Assembly (NCBI RefSeq): GCF_034259205.1 | Contig: NZ_CP139487.1 | Location: 1,426,001 to 1,490,000, forward strand | Direction of reading: 5' to 3' | Length of the DNA: 64,000 nt | Origin: Peredibacter starrii | Lineage (GTDB): Bacteria > Bdellovibrionota > Bacteriovoracia > Bacteriovoracales > Bacteriovoracaceae | Shown here: positions 63,412-64,000 of the stretch, piece after piece | Layout of the letters: each line of letters starts with the position of its first letter | How positions within the stretch are numbered: the first letter of the stretch is position 1 | The notes under the pieces: generated by a model | Told to the model about the DNA's origin: nothing | What the model saw: only the letters and a program-made list of their open reading frames with translations | The model's database searches: none | Translations under genes and position numbers: made by a program

Positions 63412-64000
63412 ATGAAATCAAAAAATATTATTTTCATGATGGCGCTTTTTGGACTTGTGGCCTGTGGTAAAGACGGCGGAGGCTCAGGTAGTGGTGGAGG
63501 AAGTGTCACACAGGCCGCTGCTCGTGAAATGGTAGAGGCCGCTCCTGGTTCGTACTACGCCATTCTTAGACCAGTGAACATTTATTCAAATGGTTTCATT
63601 CCATATGGGTCAGCGATGTTTACCTTGCAGGGGGATCAGCTTTCTGTAAGCACGTCAATGGATGACGATCAGGCAGTTCCGCACAGACAAACTCTGCACA
63701 TCGGAACTCGTTGTCCGACTCAGGCAGATGATTCAAACGGAGACGGCTTTGTTGACTATGAAGAGGCCATGAAAGTTGTTGGCTCAGCACTTATGCCACT
63801 TGATGATGACTTAAATTCGCAATTGGGAGGAAAGGATCTTTATCCTAGAGGCCGTGCGATGACTTATAAGAAGGTTGTTTCTCTTTCTAAGGTCAATGCT
63901 GATCTTTGGAAAGCAGATGAAGATCCTTCTGATAATGTGATGAAGCTCTCAAACGGGCAGGGAATTGGTTTTGAAGGAAGAGTGGTTCTCGCTCATGGAA
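63412..64000 (+). CDS. EF-hand-containing lipoprotein (runs off the window)
   Basis: The visible 196 residues have a lipoprotein signal (MMALFGLVAC), a Gly/Ser-rich linker, and one EF-hand loop (DSNGDGFVDYEE, with Asp, Asn, Asp, Asp and Glu at the calcium positions 1, 3, 5, 9 and 12). The rest is mixed alpha-beta. The frame is still open at the right edge. It follows the protein-glutaminase-like gene without a gap (TAAATG), which suggests that the two exported proteins act together, perhaps in a calcium-dependent way. Confidence 0.75.
   Translation, partial: MKSKNIIFMMALFGLVACGKDGGGSGSGGGSVTQAAAREMVEAAPGSYYAILRPVNIYSNGFIPYGSAMFTLQGDQLSVSTSMDDDQAVPHRQTLHIGTRCPTQADDSNGDGFVDYEEAMKVVGSALMPLDDDLNSQLGGKDLYPRGRAMTYKKVVSLSKVNADLWKADEDPSDNVMKLSNGQGIGFEGRVVLAHG

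Overview
The window reads as the chromosome of a Gram-negative bacterium of roughly 40% G+C. It has many lipoproteins, OmpV-like and TolC-like outer-membrane proteins and dense short operons. Gene style and product mix (DUF6172, many small secreted proteins and lipoproteins, tam, cstA, MHYT kinase) suggest Bdellovibrionota, most likely the Bacteriovorax/Peredibacter side. This is an inference from style, not from a marker gene; no rRNA or certain tRNA gene was found.

Layout. 1-425 is the tail of a class-III aminotransferase. 426-950 holds a GC-rich non-coding stretch that looks like a structured RNA. 925-2642 is a small cassette bounded by 22-bp direct repeats. It carries a predicted PD-(D/E)xK nuclease and a protein built from eight FTGPGGG octapeptides. 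2805-5629 is a truA-tgt operon in which tgt is fused to an MnmC-like methyltransferase domain. 6374-9566 is a LysR-controlled oxidoreductase/VOC/DoxX cluster whose SDR gene is frameshifted.

9840-24562 is a defence island. It contains a HEPN protein, a GNAT, a DUF262+HEPN pair, a two-subunit adenine methyltransferase coupled to a GIY-YIG/SF2-helicase fusion, an HNH nuclease with a small lipoprotein, and a WYL regulator with two operator-like inverted repeats in front of McrBC.

24637-43571 is mostly ordinary chromosome: lipoproteins, a YjiK-like protein, a YghU-type GST, a histidine kinase, CstA, a DEAD-box helicase, a nitroreductase, a periplasmic HIUase-like protein, and a TolC/HlyD exporter whose ABC membrane protein has no ATPase domain. 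44444-62391 is rich in energy and ion homeostasis genes: two P-type ATPases, a Na+/Ca2+ antiporter, three CBS-domain proteins, D-lactate dehydrogenase, malic enzyme, hemerythrin and DUF488. The window ends with a secreted protein-glutaminase-like enzyme abutting an EF-hand lipoprotein.

How it works together. The defence genes form at least three separate modules (HEPN/DUF262, restriction-modification, McrBC), placed between housekeeping genes. The adenine-type methyltransferase should not create substrates for McrBC, which recognises modified cytosine, so the modules appear compatible. Start codons were chosen by Shine-Dalgarno match, family alignment and operon overlap; all functional calls come from reading motifs, without database searches.
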